From NCBI GenBank assembly GCA_023382335.1, contig JAMCPM010000006.1, forward strand, positions 320,372 to 384,371: 64,000 bases of DNA, written 5' to 3'. Position numbers and translations under genes: made by a program. The DNA comes from Actinomycetota bacterium. Its GTDB lineage: Bacteria; Actinomycetota; Thermoleophilia; BMS3ABIN01. This document shows, in pieces, positions 36,117 through 45,089 of this stretch (position 1 is the stretch's first letter; each line of letters opens with the position of its first letter). The notes beneath the pieces are model-generated. The model did not search any database, was not told where the DNA came from, and saw nothing but the letters and a program-made list of their open reading frames with translations.

Positions 36117-36497
36117 ATGAGACTAAAGGTGATGGCGCCGGCAAAGATCGTCGCCGACCGTGACGCCAGCAAGGTCGTGGCCAAAAGCCCGGATGGATAC
36201 TTCTGCCTGCTGCCGCACCACGTCGACTTCGTCTCCGAGCTGATCCCGGGGATCCTTTCCCTGGAAGACGGGGACGGCCGTGAAGAATCCTTCGCCATCG
36301 ACGAAGGCATCCTGGTCAAGTGTGGCGATGAGGTGCTCGTGGCTACGCGCAGCGCCTATGGGGAAACACCGGGGCGGAAGATCGACCCCGCCGAGGCGGA
36401 ATCCCGGATGGCCCCTGACGGCGAGGAAGCCAGATGCCGCGAGATCGTAGCCGGGATGGAATCAGAATTCGTCAACCGGTTCCTGAAAGAGGATTGA
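36117..36497 (+). CDS. atpC: N-ATPase subunit epsilon
   Basis: 126 residues; ATG 36117 follows GAGGAG and lies 2 bp after the atpD stop. The N-terminal beta-sandwich of epsilon is recognisable (RLKVMAPAKIVADRD, KSPDGYFCLLPHHVDFVSEL, FAIDEGILVKCGDEVLVAT). The C-terminal helices are shortened and divergent, as in N-ATPases. Central-stalk subunit linking beta to the c-ring. Confidence 0.93.
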   Translation: MRLKVMAPAKIVADRDASKVVAKSPDGYFCLLPHHVDFVSELIPGILSLEDGDGREESFAIDEGILVKCGDEVLVATRSAYGETPGRKIDPAEAESRMAPDGEEARCREIVAGMESEFVNRFLKED

Positions 36498-36782
36498 TTG
36501 AACCGGCCCGCCCGAAAACCCGACCATAGCCGTTTCTGGTATGACTTCGGCCGGTATAACCTCACCGGCTGGTCGATCGTGCTGCCGACGCTGGGAGGCA
36601 TCGCCCTGGGTTACTGGCTTGACCAGAACCACCCCTCATCCTTCTCCTGGACCATCACGCTGATGGTCGTGGGACTGACCCTCGGCTGTCTCAACGCCTG
36701 GTACTGGATCTCCCGCACCAACCGCAAAAAGGAAAACGGTGGGAAAAAGACCGGCCTGGAGGGTAAAAGGGGAAACAGATGA
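36498..36782 (+). CDS. atpQ: N-ATPase accessory membrane subunit AtpQ (AtpI-like)
   Basis: 94 residues starting at TTG 36498 immediately after the atpC stop (GAGG upstream). Two membrane helices: GWSIVLPTLGGIALGYWLD and WTITLMVVGLTLGCLNAWYW; basic C-terminal tail. The AtpI/AtpQ family helps assemble the c-ring. The TTG start and zero spacing point to coupled translation. It precedes AtpR, the standard N-ATPase order. Confidence 0.9.
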   Translation: MNRPARKPDHSRFWYDFGRYNLTGWSIVLPTLGGIALGYWLDQNHPSSFSWTITLMVVGLTLGCLNAWYWISRTNRKKENGGKKTGLEGKRGNR

Positions 36783-36813
36783 GAAATTTATCAAATATTC
36801 CGGGGGGCATCAC

Positions 36814-37110
36814 GTGACCGCCGTCGATTACATCTTTCTGCCGGCGGTAGCCGGCATCGGCCTGGGAACGATATATTTCGGCGGCCTCTGGTGGACCCTT
36901 GGCAGGATCATGACAGCCAGAAACCCGGCGCTGTTCACGCTCGGCAGTTATCTGGGCCGCCTCTCCGCCGCATTTCTGGGATTTTACCTGGTTGCGCGCG
37001 CCGGCCAGTGGCAAGGGCTGCTGGTCTGCCTGACGTCCTTCATCCTCGTGCGCACAGTTATGATCCGCTACTGGGGCAAGCCCCAGCTGATCCGCAAGGA
37101 TGAGCCGTGA
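36814..37110 (+). CDS. atpR: N-ATPase accessory membrane subunit AtpR
   Basis: 98 residues from GTG 36814, which has GGGGGG seven bases upstream; a longer frame from 36739 overlaps atpQ and is less likely. Three hydrophobic helices with the marker GGLWWTLGRIM after the first, typical of AtpR. This subunit is peculiar to N-ATPases and has been proposed to contact the ring glutamates. Its stop overlaps the GTG of atpB. Confidence 0.9.
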   Translation: MTAVDYIFLPAVAGIGLGTIYFGGLWWTLGRIMTARNPALFTLGSYLGRLSAAFLGFYLVARAGQWQGLLVCLTSFILVRTVMIRYWGKPQLIRKDEP

Positions 37111-37859
37111 TCAACATCAGTCCCGACAGCACGGTCCTGTGGAGCTGGGGCCCGGTGCATATCAACCTGACGATCGTGTTCACCTGGGTCGTGATGGCGC
37201 TGGTGGTGACTCTGGCCTGGCTGGCCACCCGGAACCTCAAATTCCACCCGCCGCTGTCGCGCTGGCAGAACATTTTCGAAGCGGTGGTGACGGTGATGCG
37301 CAACCACATCCATGACATCCTCGGCATCCACATCGGCCGCTACCTGCCCTTCATCGGCACCCTGTTCCTCTTCATTTCTTTTTCCAACCTGCTGATCGTG
37401 CTTCCCGGTTTCGAGGCGCCGACGGGTTCGCTATCGACCACCCTGGCGCTGGCGATCTGCGTCTTCATATCGGTTCCGATCTACAGCATCTCCGAGGTCG
37501 GCGTCCGCGGCTACCTCAAGCATTTCATCGAGCCCTCGCCGCTGATGCTGCCGATGCACCTGCTCACCGAGCTCACCCGCACCCTGACGCTCGCCGTCAG
37601 GCTGTTCGGCAACATCATGAGCGAATCGATGATCGGCGCCGCGATCCTGGCGGTCGTGCCCTTTCTGCTGCCGGTGGTGATGAAGGGTTTCGGCCTGCTC
37701 ATCGGCCAGATCCAGGCATATATCTTCGTGGTGCTGGCCTCCATCTATATCGCGTCCGCTTCAGGCATGGGCGAAGTTCATGGGTCAAACGGCTCCGTCA
37801 GCGGCGATGGCGGCAGCCATAGAAAAAACCATTCAAGCAAAGGAGTGAGAAATGGATAA
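37107..37859 (+). CDS. atpB: N-ATPase subunit a
   Basis: 250 residues from GTG 37107 (overlap GTGA with atpR). Five to six membrane helices. The essential arginine lies in LTLAVRLFGNIMSES, and the final helix is LIGQIQAYIFVVLASIYIA. Forms the ion half-channels against the c-ring. A hydrophilic Gly/Ser/His tail of about 28 residues at the C-terminus is unusual. Overlaps atpE by 8 bp. Confidence 0.95.
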   Translation: MINISPDSTVLWSWGPVHINLTIVFTWVVMALVVTLAWLATRNLKFHPPLSRWQNIFEAVVTVMRNHIHDILGIHIGRYLPFIGTLFLFISFSNLLIVLPGFEAPTGSLSTTLALAICVFISVPIYSISEVGVRGYLKHFIEPSPLMLPMHLLTELTRTLTLAVRLFGNIMSESMIGAAILAVVPFLLPVVMKGFGLLIGQIQAYIFVVLASIYIASASGMGEVHGSNGSVSGDGGSHRKNHSSKGVRNG

Positions 37860-38121
37860 TGCCACCATCATCGGCCTGGGATCGATGGGGGTTGCCGGCC
37901 TGACCATGGCCATCGGCTCCATCGGTCCGGCGCTCGCAGAAGGCAGGGCTGTGGCGCGAGCGCTGCAATCGATCGCGCAGCAGCCAGACGAATCGGACGT
38001 GTTGTCAAGAGTCCTGTTCGTCGGCCTGGCTATGATCGAATCGATTGCGATCTATTGTTTCGTCATCTCGATAATCCTGATTTTTGTCAATCCGTTCTGG
38101 AACAAGCTCTCGACGGGATAG
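37852..38121 (+). CDS. atpE: N-ATPase subunit c, sodium-type ligand set
   Basis: 89 residues, two helices. Helix 1 has GPALAEGRAV (E30); helix 2 has GLAMIESIAIY (E63, S64, Y68). By alignment to the Ilyobacter c subunit, E30, E63, S64 and Y68 correspond to Q32, E65, S66 and Y70, while T67 is I65 here. The paired glutamates plus Ser and Tyr are the N-ATPase sodium-binding pattern. The loop SIAQQPDES links to gamma/epsilon. RBS GGAGTG overlaps the end of atpB. Confidence 0.95.
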   Translation: MDNATIIGLGSMGVAGLTMAIGSIGPALAEGRAVARALQSIAQQPDESDVLSRVLFVGLAMIESIAIYCFVISIILIFVNPFWNKLSTG

Positions 38122-38127
38122 GAAATC

Positions 38128-38955
38128 GTGCCGCTCGACGCCTTTACAATCATCGCCCAGATCTTCAATTTCGTGGTGCTGATGCTGCTGCTGCGGCGGT
38201 TCCTGTACGGTCCCATCGTCAGGACCATGGACGCCCGCGAGACACACATCACCATGGAACTCGATGAGGCGGAACGCAAGGAGTGTGAAGCCAGGCATGA
38301 AGCTGCCGAGCTGAAGCGGGAGCGGGAAGAGCTCGAGGACCAGCGCGGCGAGTTCCTGACCCAGGCGCAGATGGACGCCGACCAAAAGCGCAACGAACTG
38401 GTCAAGGAGGCGCGAGACGAGGTCGAGGCGCGCAAAGCGGCCTGGCAGGAAGCGATCGCCCGCGAAAAAGAGAGCTTTCTTGACAATCTTCGCCAGCGGG
38501 CCGGCGAGCAGGTCTACATCATCACCAGGCGGGTCCTTTCAGACCTTGCCAACGTCGATCTCGAGCAGTTCATCATCGACTCCTTCCTCAAACGTCTGCG
38601 GAGCATGGAGGATGAAGGCCTCGACCGGGTCGCGGCCCAGATGTCAGAATTGCGCAGGCTGGAAGCGGACGAAGCTGAAAAGTCTGCCCTGCCTAAACCT
38701 GAAGCGGCCATAACCACAGCCTTCGACATCGATGAAGACGCGCGCCGCCGCATCGAGCAGGCCGTGCATGAGCGCCTGGGCCCGAACGTACAGGTACGGT
38801 TCGAAGTGACTCCGAAGCTTATCTGCGGCATCGAACTCAAGACTCGCGGTTACAAGGCCGCGTGGAGCCTGCAGGATTATCTCGAAACCCTCGACGAGAG
38901 TCTTTCGCGGGCATTTACCGGCCGCGAACCGGAAGCCATGGAAGCCGGCCTTTGA
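38128..38955 (+). CDS. atpF: N-ATPase subunit b with delta-like C-terminus
   Basis: 275 residues from GTG 38128, six bases after atpE. One N-terminal helix ([20 protein letters not shown]), a long charged coiled coil (about 35-155), then an extended C-terminal domain (about 160-275) in the place of the delta subunit; no atpH exists in the operon. Such a long AtpF is characteristic of N-ATPases. Peripheral stalk. Confidence 0.93.
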   Translation: MPLDAFTIIAQIFNFVVLMLLLRRFLYGPIVRTMDARETHITMELDEAERKECEARHEAAELKREREELEDQRGEFLTQAQMDADQKRNELVKEARDEVEARKAAWQEAIAREKESFLDNLRQRAGEQVYIITRRVLSDLANVDLEQFIIDSFLKRLRSMEDEGLDRVAAQMSELRRLEADEAEKSALPKPEAAITTAFDIDEDARRRIEQAVHERLGPNVQVRFEVTPKLICGIELKTRGYKAAWSLQDYLETLDESLSRAFTGREPEAMEAGL

Positions 38956-40535
38956 CCGGGCAGAAAAAACCGCGCCAAGACCTCGACCAGGTCCTCGAAG
39001 ATACTTTTGAGACTGTCGAGAGCGTCGTCCGGGGCCAGGAGGCCGAACTGGGTTTCCGGGAGGCCGGCACCGTCAGTTTCGTGGGCAAGGGGATCGCCCG
39101 CATCGAAGGCCTTCCCAACGTCCGTTCTGAGGAACTCGTGCGCTTCGCCGGAGGTCAGCTCGGTATCGCGCTGAACCTCGAGCCAAAGGAAGTGGCGGTC
39201 GTGCTTTTGGGCAGGCGGGGCGGCATCGAGGCCGGACAGGAAGTCCGCCGCACCGGCCGCGTCGTGGACGTGCCGGTCGGGGAGGGACTGCTCGGCCGCG
39301 TCATCGACGCCACGGGCTCGCCTCTGGACGAAGACAGGCCCATAAATTTTTCCGAGCGCCGGCCGGTCGAGCGGCCCGCGCCCTCGATCATCGACCGGGC
39401 TCCCGTGACCGTTCCCCTGCAGACCGGCATCCAGGTGATCGACGCGCTCATCCCGATAGGCCGCGGTCAACGTGAGCTGCTCATCGGCGATCGCCACACC
39501 GGCAAGAGCGCCATCGCCCTGGACACGATAATCAACCAGGTTGATAAAGACGTTATCTGTGTTTATTGCGCCATCGAACAGCGCGGCTCCTCCACGGCCG
39601 AGCTGATCGATAACCTCAAACATTACGGCGCCATGGAGAACAGCATCGTCGTCGTGGCGTCGGCCGAGGATTCGCTGGGGCTCAGGTTCACCGCTCCCTA
39701 TGCGGCGACGACGATCGGCGAGTATTTCATGGAAAAGGGGCGCGACGTGCTCGTGGTCTATGACGACCTCACCAAGCATGCCCGCTGTTACCGCGAGCTG
39801 TCGCTGCTGCTCAGGCGCCCGCCTGCCCGCGAGGCATATCCCGGCGACATCTTCTATATCCATTCACGGTTGCTGGAGCGGTCGACGCACCTTAGCGCCG
39901 ATCTCGGCGGCGGCTCGCTCACGGCGCTGCCGATCGTCGAGACCGAGGCGCAGAATATCGCCGCTTATATTCCCACCAATCTTATATCCATCACCGACGG
40001 GCAGGTCTACTTCTCGCCAGAAAGGTATCAGGAAGGAGTGCTGCCGGCGGTGGATGTCGGCCGCTCGGTCTCGCGTGTGGGCGGCAAGGCGCAGCTGCCT
40101 GCCTACAAGGCGGTCGCTCCCGACCTGCGCCTGTCTTTTTCACAGTTCGAGGAACTGGAGACCTTCTCCCGCTTCGGCACCAACCTCGAGGACGAGACGC
40201 GGGCAGCGCTGGAGCGCGGGCGGCGGGTGCGCGAGACGCTCAAGCAATCGCAGTTCCGCACCCGCACGGTGCCGCAACAGATCGCCATACTCCTTGCCGT
40301 TACCCGCGGCTATTTTGACAATATGCCGCTTGATGATATAACTCACGCCAAGCGAAAGGTCGAGGTGGAGGTCGAAACGCATCTGCCCGAGCTGTGCCAG
40401 CGCATACTCGACGGTGAAGAGCTGAGCCCCAAAGACATCGAGGCGATCACCGACAGGATCGCAAATGCCCTGGAAATGGGACGTGAAAGCCCTGATTCAG
40501 AATCGAATGCCCTGCCGGACGGCGGTGCGTCATAG
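38952..40535 (+). CDS. atpA: N-ATPase subunit alpha
   Basis: 527 residues from TTG 38952, overlapping the atpF stop as TTGA. P-loop [28 protein letters not shown], and [13 protein letters not shown] (alpha signature). The N-terminal 25 residues are charged and differ from standard AtpA. Non-catalytic nucleotide subunit of F1. Continues into atpG with the stop and ATG adjoining. Confidence 0.96.
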   Translation: MTGQKKPRQDLDQVLEDTFETVESVVRGQEAELGFREAGTVSFVGKGIARIEGLPNVRSEELVRFAGGQLGIALNLEPKEVAVVLLGRRGGIEAGQEVRRTGRVVDVPVGEGLLGRVIDATGSPLDEDRPINFSERRPVERPAPSIIDRAPVTVPLQTGIQVIDALIPIGRGQRELLIGDRHTGKSAIALDTIINQVDKDVICVYCAIEQRGSSTAELIDNLKHYGAMENSIVVVASAEDSLGLRFTAPYAATTIGEYFMEKGRDVLVVYDDLTKHARCYRELSLLLRRPPAREAYPGDIFYIHSRLLERSTHLSADLGGGSLTALPIVETEAQNIAAYIPTNLISITDGQVYFSPERYQEGVLPAVDVGRSVSRVGGKAQLPAYKAVAPDLRLSFSQFEELETFSRFGTNLEDETRAALERGRRVRETLKQSQFRTRTVPQQIAILLAVTRGYFDNMPLDDITHAKRKVEVEVETHLPELCQRILDGEELSPKDIEAITDRIANALEMGRESPDSESNALPDGGAS

Positions 40536-41507
40536 ATGCAGACGCTCGAGGTCCTGAAACGCAAGATCGGCAATGCCAAGGATGTGCAGTCGGTGGTCAG
40601 CGCCATGAAGGTGCTGGCGATAGTCAGCATCCGCCAGTTCGAGAAATCGCTGGCCTCCCTCAAGGATTACCAGCGCACCCTGGACCTCGGCCTGCAGGCA
40701 ACGCTGGCTGATTTCAGCGGCAACGAAGATGAAGCCGCCTACGATCCTTTTGCCTATCTGACGCCGGCACCGAAAAGCGCGGGGAAGGCCGGCCCGGAAT
40801 CAGCGATTGAAAACAGGCCCGCAACGCACACTTGCGCCGTGGTTTTCGGCTCCGAGCAGGGGCTATCCGGGCAATTCAACGAGAGTGTCGCCAGCTATGC
40901 CCTCGAGCAGCTGACGGCAATGGGCATCGCCCGCGAAGACCGGTCGCTGCTGGCGCTGGGCGATCATGTCTCATACCGGCTGAAGGCGGCTCGCGAGCCG
41001 GTTCAGAAGAAGTTTGTCATCGAGGGTTCGGTAAAGGCGATGAGGCAGACTGTCCAGGCGCTGTTTTTGTACTTCGGGGAGATGCAGCAGCGCGGAGAAT
41101 GCGGCCAGATACTGCTCTTCCATCATAAATCCCTGACCGGTGCTCACAACGTCCTGAATACCAGCCTCCTTTATCCACTGGATCTGGGCAGCCTCAGGCA
41201 TCTGCGTGACCGGGAATGGCCATCGAGTTCGCTGCCGGTCTTCACCATGGACCGGAACCGGCTGCTGGCCGCTTTGATACGCCAGTATATCCGTGCTTCT
41301 CTGGAACAGGCTTTTGTGGAATCACTGGTGAGTGAGAATGCCAGCCGGCTGGTGGCGATGCAGGTAGCGGAGAGCAACGTCGCTGACTTCCTTGACGATC
41401 TTCGCCATGAATTCAACGAGCAGCGGCAGAGCGAGATAACTTCCGAGATCCTGGATATCGTCGCCGGCCTGGAAGCAATGGAAAAAAGCGGTATGGATCA
41501 GCCCTAG
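40536..41507 (+). CDS. atpG: N-ATPase subunit gamma
   Basis: 323 residues. Gamma-type N-terminal helix (MQTLEVLKRKIGNAKDVQSV) and C-terminal helix (MQVAESNVADFLDDLRHEFN, then SEITSEILDIVAG), with the Rossmann-like middle (CAVVFGSEQGLSGQFNE). Longer than standard AtpG (about 290), as usual for N-ATPases. Last gene of the operon, convergent with a small cysteine-rich protein whose stop overlaps by 4 bp; no separate terminator is seen. Confidence 0.94.
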   Translation: MQTLEVLKRKIGNAKDVQSVVSAMKVLAIVSIRQFEKSLASLKDYQRTLDLGLQATLADFSGNEDEAAYDPFAYLTPAPKSAGKAGPESAIENRPATHTCAVVFGSEQGLSGQFNESVASYALEQLTAMGIAREDRSLLALGDHVSYRLKAAREPVQKKFVIEGSVKAMRQTVQALFLYFGEMQQRGECGQILLFHHKSLTGAHNVLNTSLLYPLDLGSLRHLRDREWPSSSLPVFTMDRNRLLAALIRQYIRASLEQAFVESLVSENASRLVAMQVAESNVADFLDDLRHEFNEQRQSEITSEILDIVAGLEAMEKSGMDQP

Positions 41508-41683
41508 TTCTCGCTGGCGGCTGAAGCAAGCTCCTCGGGATCGCGATCCCAGTCCATCTGGAGCTCCTCTGCCAGCTGGTCGCCCGTGACCCATTCATGC
41601 GCGCCCGTAGGCGATTCTTCACAAGGAGCGACTAACGGAGAATTGGTGACGGCCTTGCAGTATTTACAAAGAAAACAGTCCAT
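41504..41683 (-). CDS. 59-residue cysteine-rich protein
   Basis: Starts ATG 41683 with GGGAGG seven bases before. MDCFLCKYCKAV, then C-E near residue 21 and GAHEWV: three close cysteines, one further cysteine and an H-x-W, the layout of small zinc ribbons seen as single-domain proteins in many bacteria. The C-terminal half is acidic. Overlaps the end of atpG on the opposite strand. Function unknown. Confidence 0.65.
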   Translation of the reverse strand: MDCFLCKYCKAVTNSPLVAPCEESPTGAHEWVTGDQLAEELQMDWDRDPEELASAASEN

Positions 41684-41816
41684 GCCTGCCTCCCTGTAGC
41701 AGTGCCTTATTATCTCATCCATGAGAAAAAATGAAACCCGCAATCATTTTTTCTCATCGGACGGCGCGTTTTTCCTCCAGACTGCTTATCTTGCGCCGCG
41801 CCCCTCCATCGCAGCC

Positions 41817-42542
41817 TTACGCCGCAGCCTTCCTCCTCTTCGCTTTCCAGTCGAGCATCAGCTCGGGGGCCGGCGCCGTCTGGCGGCGGACGAAGTCGAT
41901 GCCGTTGAGATAGAGCATCTCCTCCCGCATCCAGGCATCGAAGGGCTGGTGCGAGCGCGCGAACCTGGCCATGGCGCCGGCGGGATCTTCCCCCTCGGCG
42001 TAAAGAACACCGGCGGGGCCGTCGGCAGTGCGCACGACGAAGAGCTTCTCGATGCTGAGACCGTACCGCTCCTGATAGCTGCGGTATTCATTCTCGCGCG
42101 AGGCCAGCAGTTCATCCAGCCACTGGCGCCACTTGCCCTTGAGGCCCGGCTGGATAGGGATAACGGTGGCGTATGGGACATCAGGCCCTTCGCGATCCAG
42201 ACGCGGCGATTCAAAGACAAGGTCCCCCAGCGCGACGGCGTCAGCCTTGCAGAAGTCGACTCCGGTGATATCGTGAAGCCGGTCACGATACCAGAGGTCG
42301 TAATCTTCCGTCGATTCTTCCAGCATCCTCATCGACTTCGCCGGATCCTGGCCCTCGTAATACATGATAATCACGTCGCCGGAGGCCGTCGGCTCGAGCC
42401 ATGCCCGTTCCACTTCGAGCCCCACGCGATTGCGCGAAACGCCATGCTCTTCGACACGCCCCGCCCTGACATCGCATATGAAATCGATGAACTCGCTTGT
42501 CTTCCCGGGTAGGATGTTAAGAATTGTTGTTGTGACTGCCAT
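41817..42542 (-). CDS. DUF6176-like protein with two tandem domains
   Basis: 241 residues from ATG 42542 (AAGGAG nine bases upstream). Two homologous halves: the first has LPGKTSEFIDFI, YYEGQDPAKSMRMLEES, DLWYRDRLHDITGVDF; the second has QPGLKGKWRQWLDE, YAEGEDPAGAMARFARS, DAWMREEMLYLNGIDF. Each half should be a ferredoxin-like (dimeric alpha-beta barrel) unit, so the duplication could make an intramolecular dimer. No catalytic role known. Monocistronic. Confidence 0.7.
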   Translation of the reverse strand: MAVTTTILNILPGKTSEFIDFICDVRAGRVEEHGVSRNRVGLEVERAWLEPTASGDVIIMYYEGQDPAKSMRMLEESTEDYDLWYRDRLHDITGVDFCKADAVALGDLVFESPRLDREGPDVPYATVIPIQPGLKGKWRQWLDELLASRENEYRSYQERYGLSIEKLFVVRTADGPAGVLYAEGEDPAGAMARFARSHQPFDAWMREEMLYLNGIDFVRRQTAPAPELMLDWKAKRRKAAA

Positions 42543-42768
42543 CGCGATCATCTCCTTAAAAGCTTTATCTTTCACCCGAAGCATCACGCGATCGCAGATA
42601 CATCCTGTAACCGCATATCGCGGGGGTTTCTAGTTTGGACATTCCCGTTTGGAGAGTAGCTGAAACGAAGACAGAGGGCATTCGAGCCGGAAGAACGGAT
42701 GAGGTTGATTCAAAAGCGCCTGCGGCGAAGAAAGTGTTTAGCCGGCCGGCGCGGGGGAATAAGAACCT

Positions 42769-42799
42769 TGCGCCATCTGAGGTGGGTTCGGATGGCGCA
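42769..42799 (-). terminator. Hairpin downstream of the nitronate monooxygenase-like gene
   Basis: Nine-base arms TGCGCCATC (42769-42777) and GATGGCGCA (42791-42799) 18 bp past the stop of the minus-strand gene ending at 42817. On that strand it is followed by AGGTTCTTATT, a weak T tract. The remainder of 42543-42768 shows no gene: a plus-strand frame there has no homology features. Confidence 0.6.
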
Positions 42800-42816
42800 C
42801 TACTATTTTATGCGGG

Positions 42817-43980
42817 TCAACCCGTCAGGCGGGCCGGACCGGCGTCTTCAGCCTCCGATTTATCCGCCGTGCCGGCGGCCTCCGACTCTGCGGATGCGGC
42901 CTCGGCGGTTTCGTATTCCCGTATCAGGGACGTCATCAGTTCGTGCACCGAGATGATCTCGGTCGCGCGCCAGGCGTTGGAACCGGCGAAAGCAAAACCA
43001 TGCTTGAGCAGGCCGCGCTGGGCATTGACCAGCGCGAAGAAGATGCAGTACGGGCTTTCTTCATAGTCGCAGGTGCGGATGCAGTGGTACGGGCATTTGT
43101 ACGGCTTCTTCTTGCCTTCACTGACGTCGTCGAGAAACTTGTTTCGGATCGCCCGTCCCGGCATGCCCACCGGGCTGTTGATAACGACGATGTCCTCCTC
43201 GGCGGAATCGATGTAGGCCTGCTTGAATTCGTTGGAGGCGTTGCACTCATGGGTGGTGACGAAGCGGGTGCCCAGCTGCACCCCGGCGGCGCCAAGGTGG
43301 ATGAAGCGAGCTATGTCCTCGCCGGTATAGACCCCGCCGGCAGCGATCACGGGAATGTCGATGCCGTGCTTGGCGATGAAGGGTTTGATCTCAGATATTA
43401 CTTCCGGTACCAGATTCTCCAGCGTGTGGCCGGCGTCATCGATGTCCTCAGGCCTGAAGCCCAGGTGTCCTCCCGCCATCGGCCCCTCAACCACAATCGC
43501 GTCCGGAAGGCGGTTGTGGCGCTCGCTCCAACGCTTGCAGATGATGCGGGCGGCGCGGCCGGAAGAAACGATCGGCACCAGCTTCGTCTTCACGTTGCCG
43601 TTAAGCAGCTGCGGCAGATCCAGAGGCAGGCCGCCGCCGGAGAAGATGATGTCGATACCTTCGGAAACGGATGTCTTGACCATGTCGGCGTAATTGGACA
43701 GGGCGACCATGATGTTGACGCCAAGGATTCCCTTGGTATGTTCCCGCGCCTCGCGGATCTGATTTCTGATGGCGCGGACGTTCGAGCCCAGATAGTTTGA
43801 GAAGAAATCGGATTCGGTCATGCCGATGCCGGCGGCGGCGATGACGCCGATGCCGCCCTCGTTGGCTACGGCTGCCGCCAGACCCGCGAGCGATATACCG
43901 ACACCCATGCCTCCCTGGATGATGGGTATCCTCGCCCTGAGTTCCCCGATCTTCAGTTCCTGCAACTTGTTAATCCTCAT
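42817..43980 (-). CDS. Nitronate monooxygenase-family flavoprotein with C-terminal Cys cluster
   Basis: 387 residues from ATG 43980 (AAGG close upstream; an ATG four codons earlier is possible). TIM-barrel flavoenzyme: IPIIQGGMGVGISLAGLAAA, GVNIMVALSNY, VEGPMAGGHLGF, IPVIAAGGVYTG, GAAGVQLGTRFVTTHEC. The usual family oxidises nitronates or reduces enoyl-ACP (FabK). Unlike the standard members it has a C-terminal CPYHCIRTCDYEESPYC (C-x3-C-x3-C-x7-C) that could bind an Fe-S cluster, as in a subgroup from anaerobes. Likely a reductase rather than a monooxygenase, by inference. Confidence 0.88.
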   Translation of the reverse strand: MRINKLQELKIGELRARIPIIQGGMGVGISLAGLAAAVANEGGIGVIAAAGIGMTESDFFSNYLGSNVRAIRNQIREAREHTKGILGVNIMVALSNYADMVKTSVSEGIDIIFSGGGLPLDLPQLLNGNVKTKLVPIVSSGRAARIICKRWSERHNRLPDAIVVEGPMAGGHLGFRPEDIDDAGHTLENLVPEVISEIKPFIAKHGIDIPVIAAGGVYTGEDIARFIHLGAAGVQLGTRFVTTHECNASNEFKQAYIDSAEEDIVVINSPVGMPGRAIRNKFLDDVSEGKKKPYKCPYHCIRTCDYEESPYCIFFALVNAQRGLLKHGFAFAGSNAWRATEIISVHELMTSLIREYETAEAASAESEAAGTADKSEAEDAGPARLTG

Positions 43981-44008
43981 AATTACCTTCATTACTTTTG
44001 CGTATCAC

Positions 44009-44036
44009 GAAAAAGAGCCCCCCTTCCGGAGGGCCC
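44009..44036 (-). terminator. Terminator of the cold shock gene
   Basis: GC-rich hairpin around GCCCTCC-GGAA-GGGGGGC on the minus strand followed by TCTTTTT (44009-44015 on the + strand as A-run). It sits 32 bp downstream of the csp stop and upstream of the flavoprotein gene. Confidence 0.75.
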
Positions 44037-44067
44037 CCTTTGGATTCCTCATTTGGAAAACGAGTTC

Positions 44068-44271
44068 CTAGCTTATCGGCGTTACGTTCGTAGCCTGGGG
44101 ACCCTTAGGGCCTTCGGCGGCTTCGAAAGTCTCTTTCTGTCCCTCAGAGAGGGTTTTAAAACCGTCTCCCTGAATCTGAGAAAAGTGCACGAAGAGATCG
44201 TTGCCGTTCTCCTGCTCTATAAAGCCGAAACCTTTTTGATCGGAGAACCATTTGACTGTTCCTTCTGGCAA
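44068..44271 (-). CDS. csp: Cold shock protein (CspA family)
   Basis: 67 residues from TTG 44271, chosen because GGAAGGAGGAATTACC precedes it. Contains both RNA-binding motifs, KGFGFIEQ (RNP1) and LFVHFSQI (RNP2), and the typical EGTVKWF start. Single-stranded nucleic-acid chaperone. An upstream region of about 150 bp (44272-44420) without genes probably forms the long 5' leader usual for csp mRNAs. Confidence 0.96.
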   Translation of the reverse strand: MPEGTVKWFSDQKGFGFIEQENGNDLFVHFSQIQGDGFKTLSEGQKETFEAAEGPKGPQATNVTPIS

Positions 44272-44435
44272 GGTAATTCCTCCTTCCCGCTGATCCTGTG
44301 GTAGGAGCACTCGAATTACGTCCAGAACGTTCAGCCAAGTACTGCTAACCAAATTAACACCCGCATCTTCACGGGCTGATATAACTATAGGGGAATTGCC
44401 GGCTGGAGGCAAATTTTCCCGGTCAAGGAACGGAT

Positions 44436-44461
44436 CCGGAATGGTCTTCCGACCATTCCGG
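44436..44461 (-). terminator. Perfect 11-bp hairpin
   Basis: CCGGAATGGTC (44436-44446), loop TTCC, GACCATTCCGG (44451-44461). Lies 5 bp beyond the stop of the DUF488 gene. Without a good T tract on the minus strand it may be a partial terminator or mRNA-stabilising end. Confidence 0.65.
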
Positions 44462-44466
44462 GTTTG

Positions 44467-44982
44467 TCAAAGAGGATAGGTGATCTTTCCCTGGCGGACA
44501 ACTGCAAATGGCGTCATCACGTGGAGCTCCATCCTGCCGTCAGGAAAGATGTGCAGCACCTCATAACCCCGGGCTGTGAAGAAATCGGCGATGAGAGAGC
44601 GGTGGCAACGGAAGGGGACCGCTTCAGCGCACATGACTGCCGTAGGCTTCTTCTTCGCCAGCTCCGCCAGCTCCGCCGCCGCTAAAGTAAATTCTTCTGA
44701 CTGCATGTAGTCGGCATAGCCACGGAAGCCTGCGTTGCGCCAGCCGGTGTTGATGGAGTCCGGGCGCGGCTTGCGCCATCCCCCCAAGTTTTTCGTGTGT
44801 ATGTAAGCGATTCCGGCCGCCGGCAGGCTGTCCACCAGAGATTCCTTGTTGAACCAGGGCACACGGCGCGACCGCGGAACCGAGCGCACGTCGGCGACTC
44901 GCTGCATGCCAGCATTCCTTAGCAGGGCGATGAATTCATCCAGAGTATGGGTCGAGTGCCCGATTGTCCACAAAGTGGCCAC
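44467..44982 (-). CDS. DUF488 family protein
   Basis: 171 residues from GTG. The hallmark N-terminus WTIGHSTHTLDEFIALL, the RSVPRSRRVPWFN loop and the C-terminal MCAEAVPFRCHRSLIAD define DUF488, a conserved family with a Cys and CH-R motif; no established activity. It is divergent from the PEBP-family gene, with 107 bp between starts. The ribosome site for the GTG is weak. Confidence 0.9.
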   Translation of the reverse strand: MATLWTIGHSTHTLDEFIALLRNAGMQRVADVRSVPRSRRVPWFNKESLVDSLPAAGIAYIHTKNLGGWRKPRPDSINTGWRNAGFRGYADYMQSEEFTLAAAELAELAKKKPTAVMCAEAVPFRCHRSLIADFFTARGYEVLHIFPDGRMELHVMTPFAVVRQGKITYPL

Positions 44983-45089
44983 AGGCTTTTATTGGCCGGA
45001 TGCGGCACGGTTCAAACGCGGCGATAACGGCAAGACTAGAGATTAGACTAGAGATTAGACTACTAACATCTGGGAGGTCGAAACTGAAG

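Noticed and set aside
38877-39863. 328-codon minus-strand frame inside atpA
   Set aside because: Overlaps an unambiguous ATP synthase alpha gene and lacks any start signal.
42635-43066. Plus-strand 143-codon frame beside the flavoprotein gene
   Set aside because: Mostly antisense to the flavoprotein C-terminus, no family features, and a terminator hairpin lies within it.
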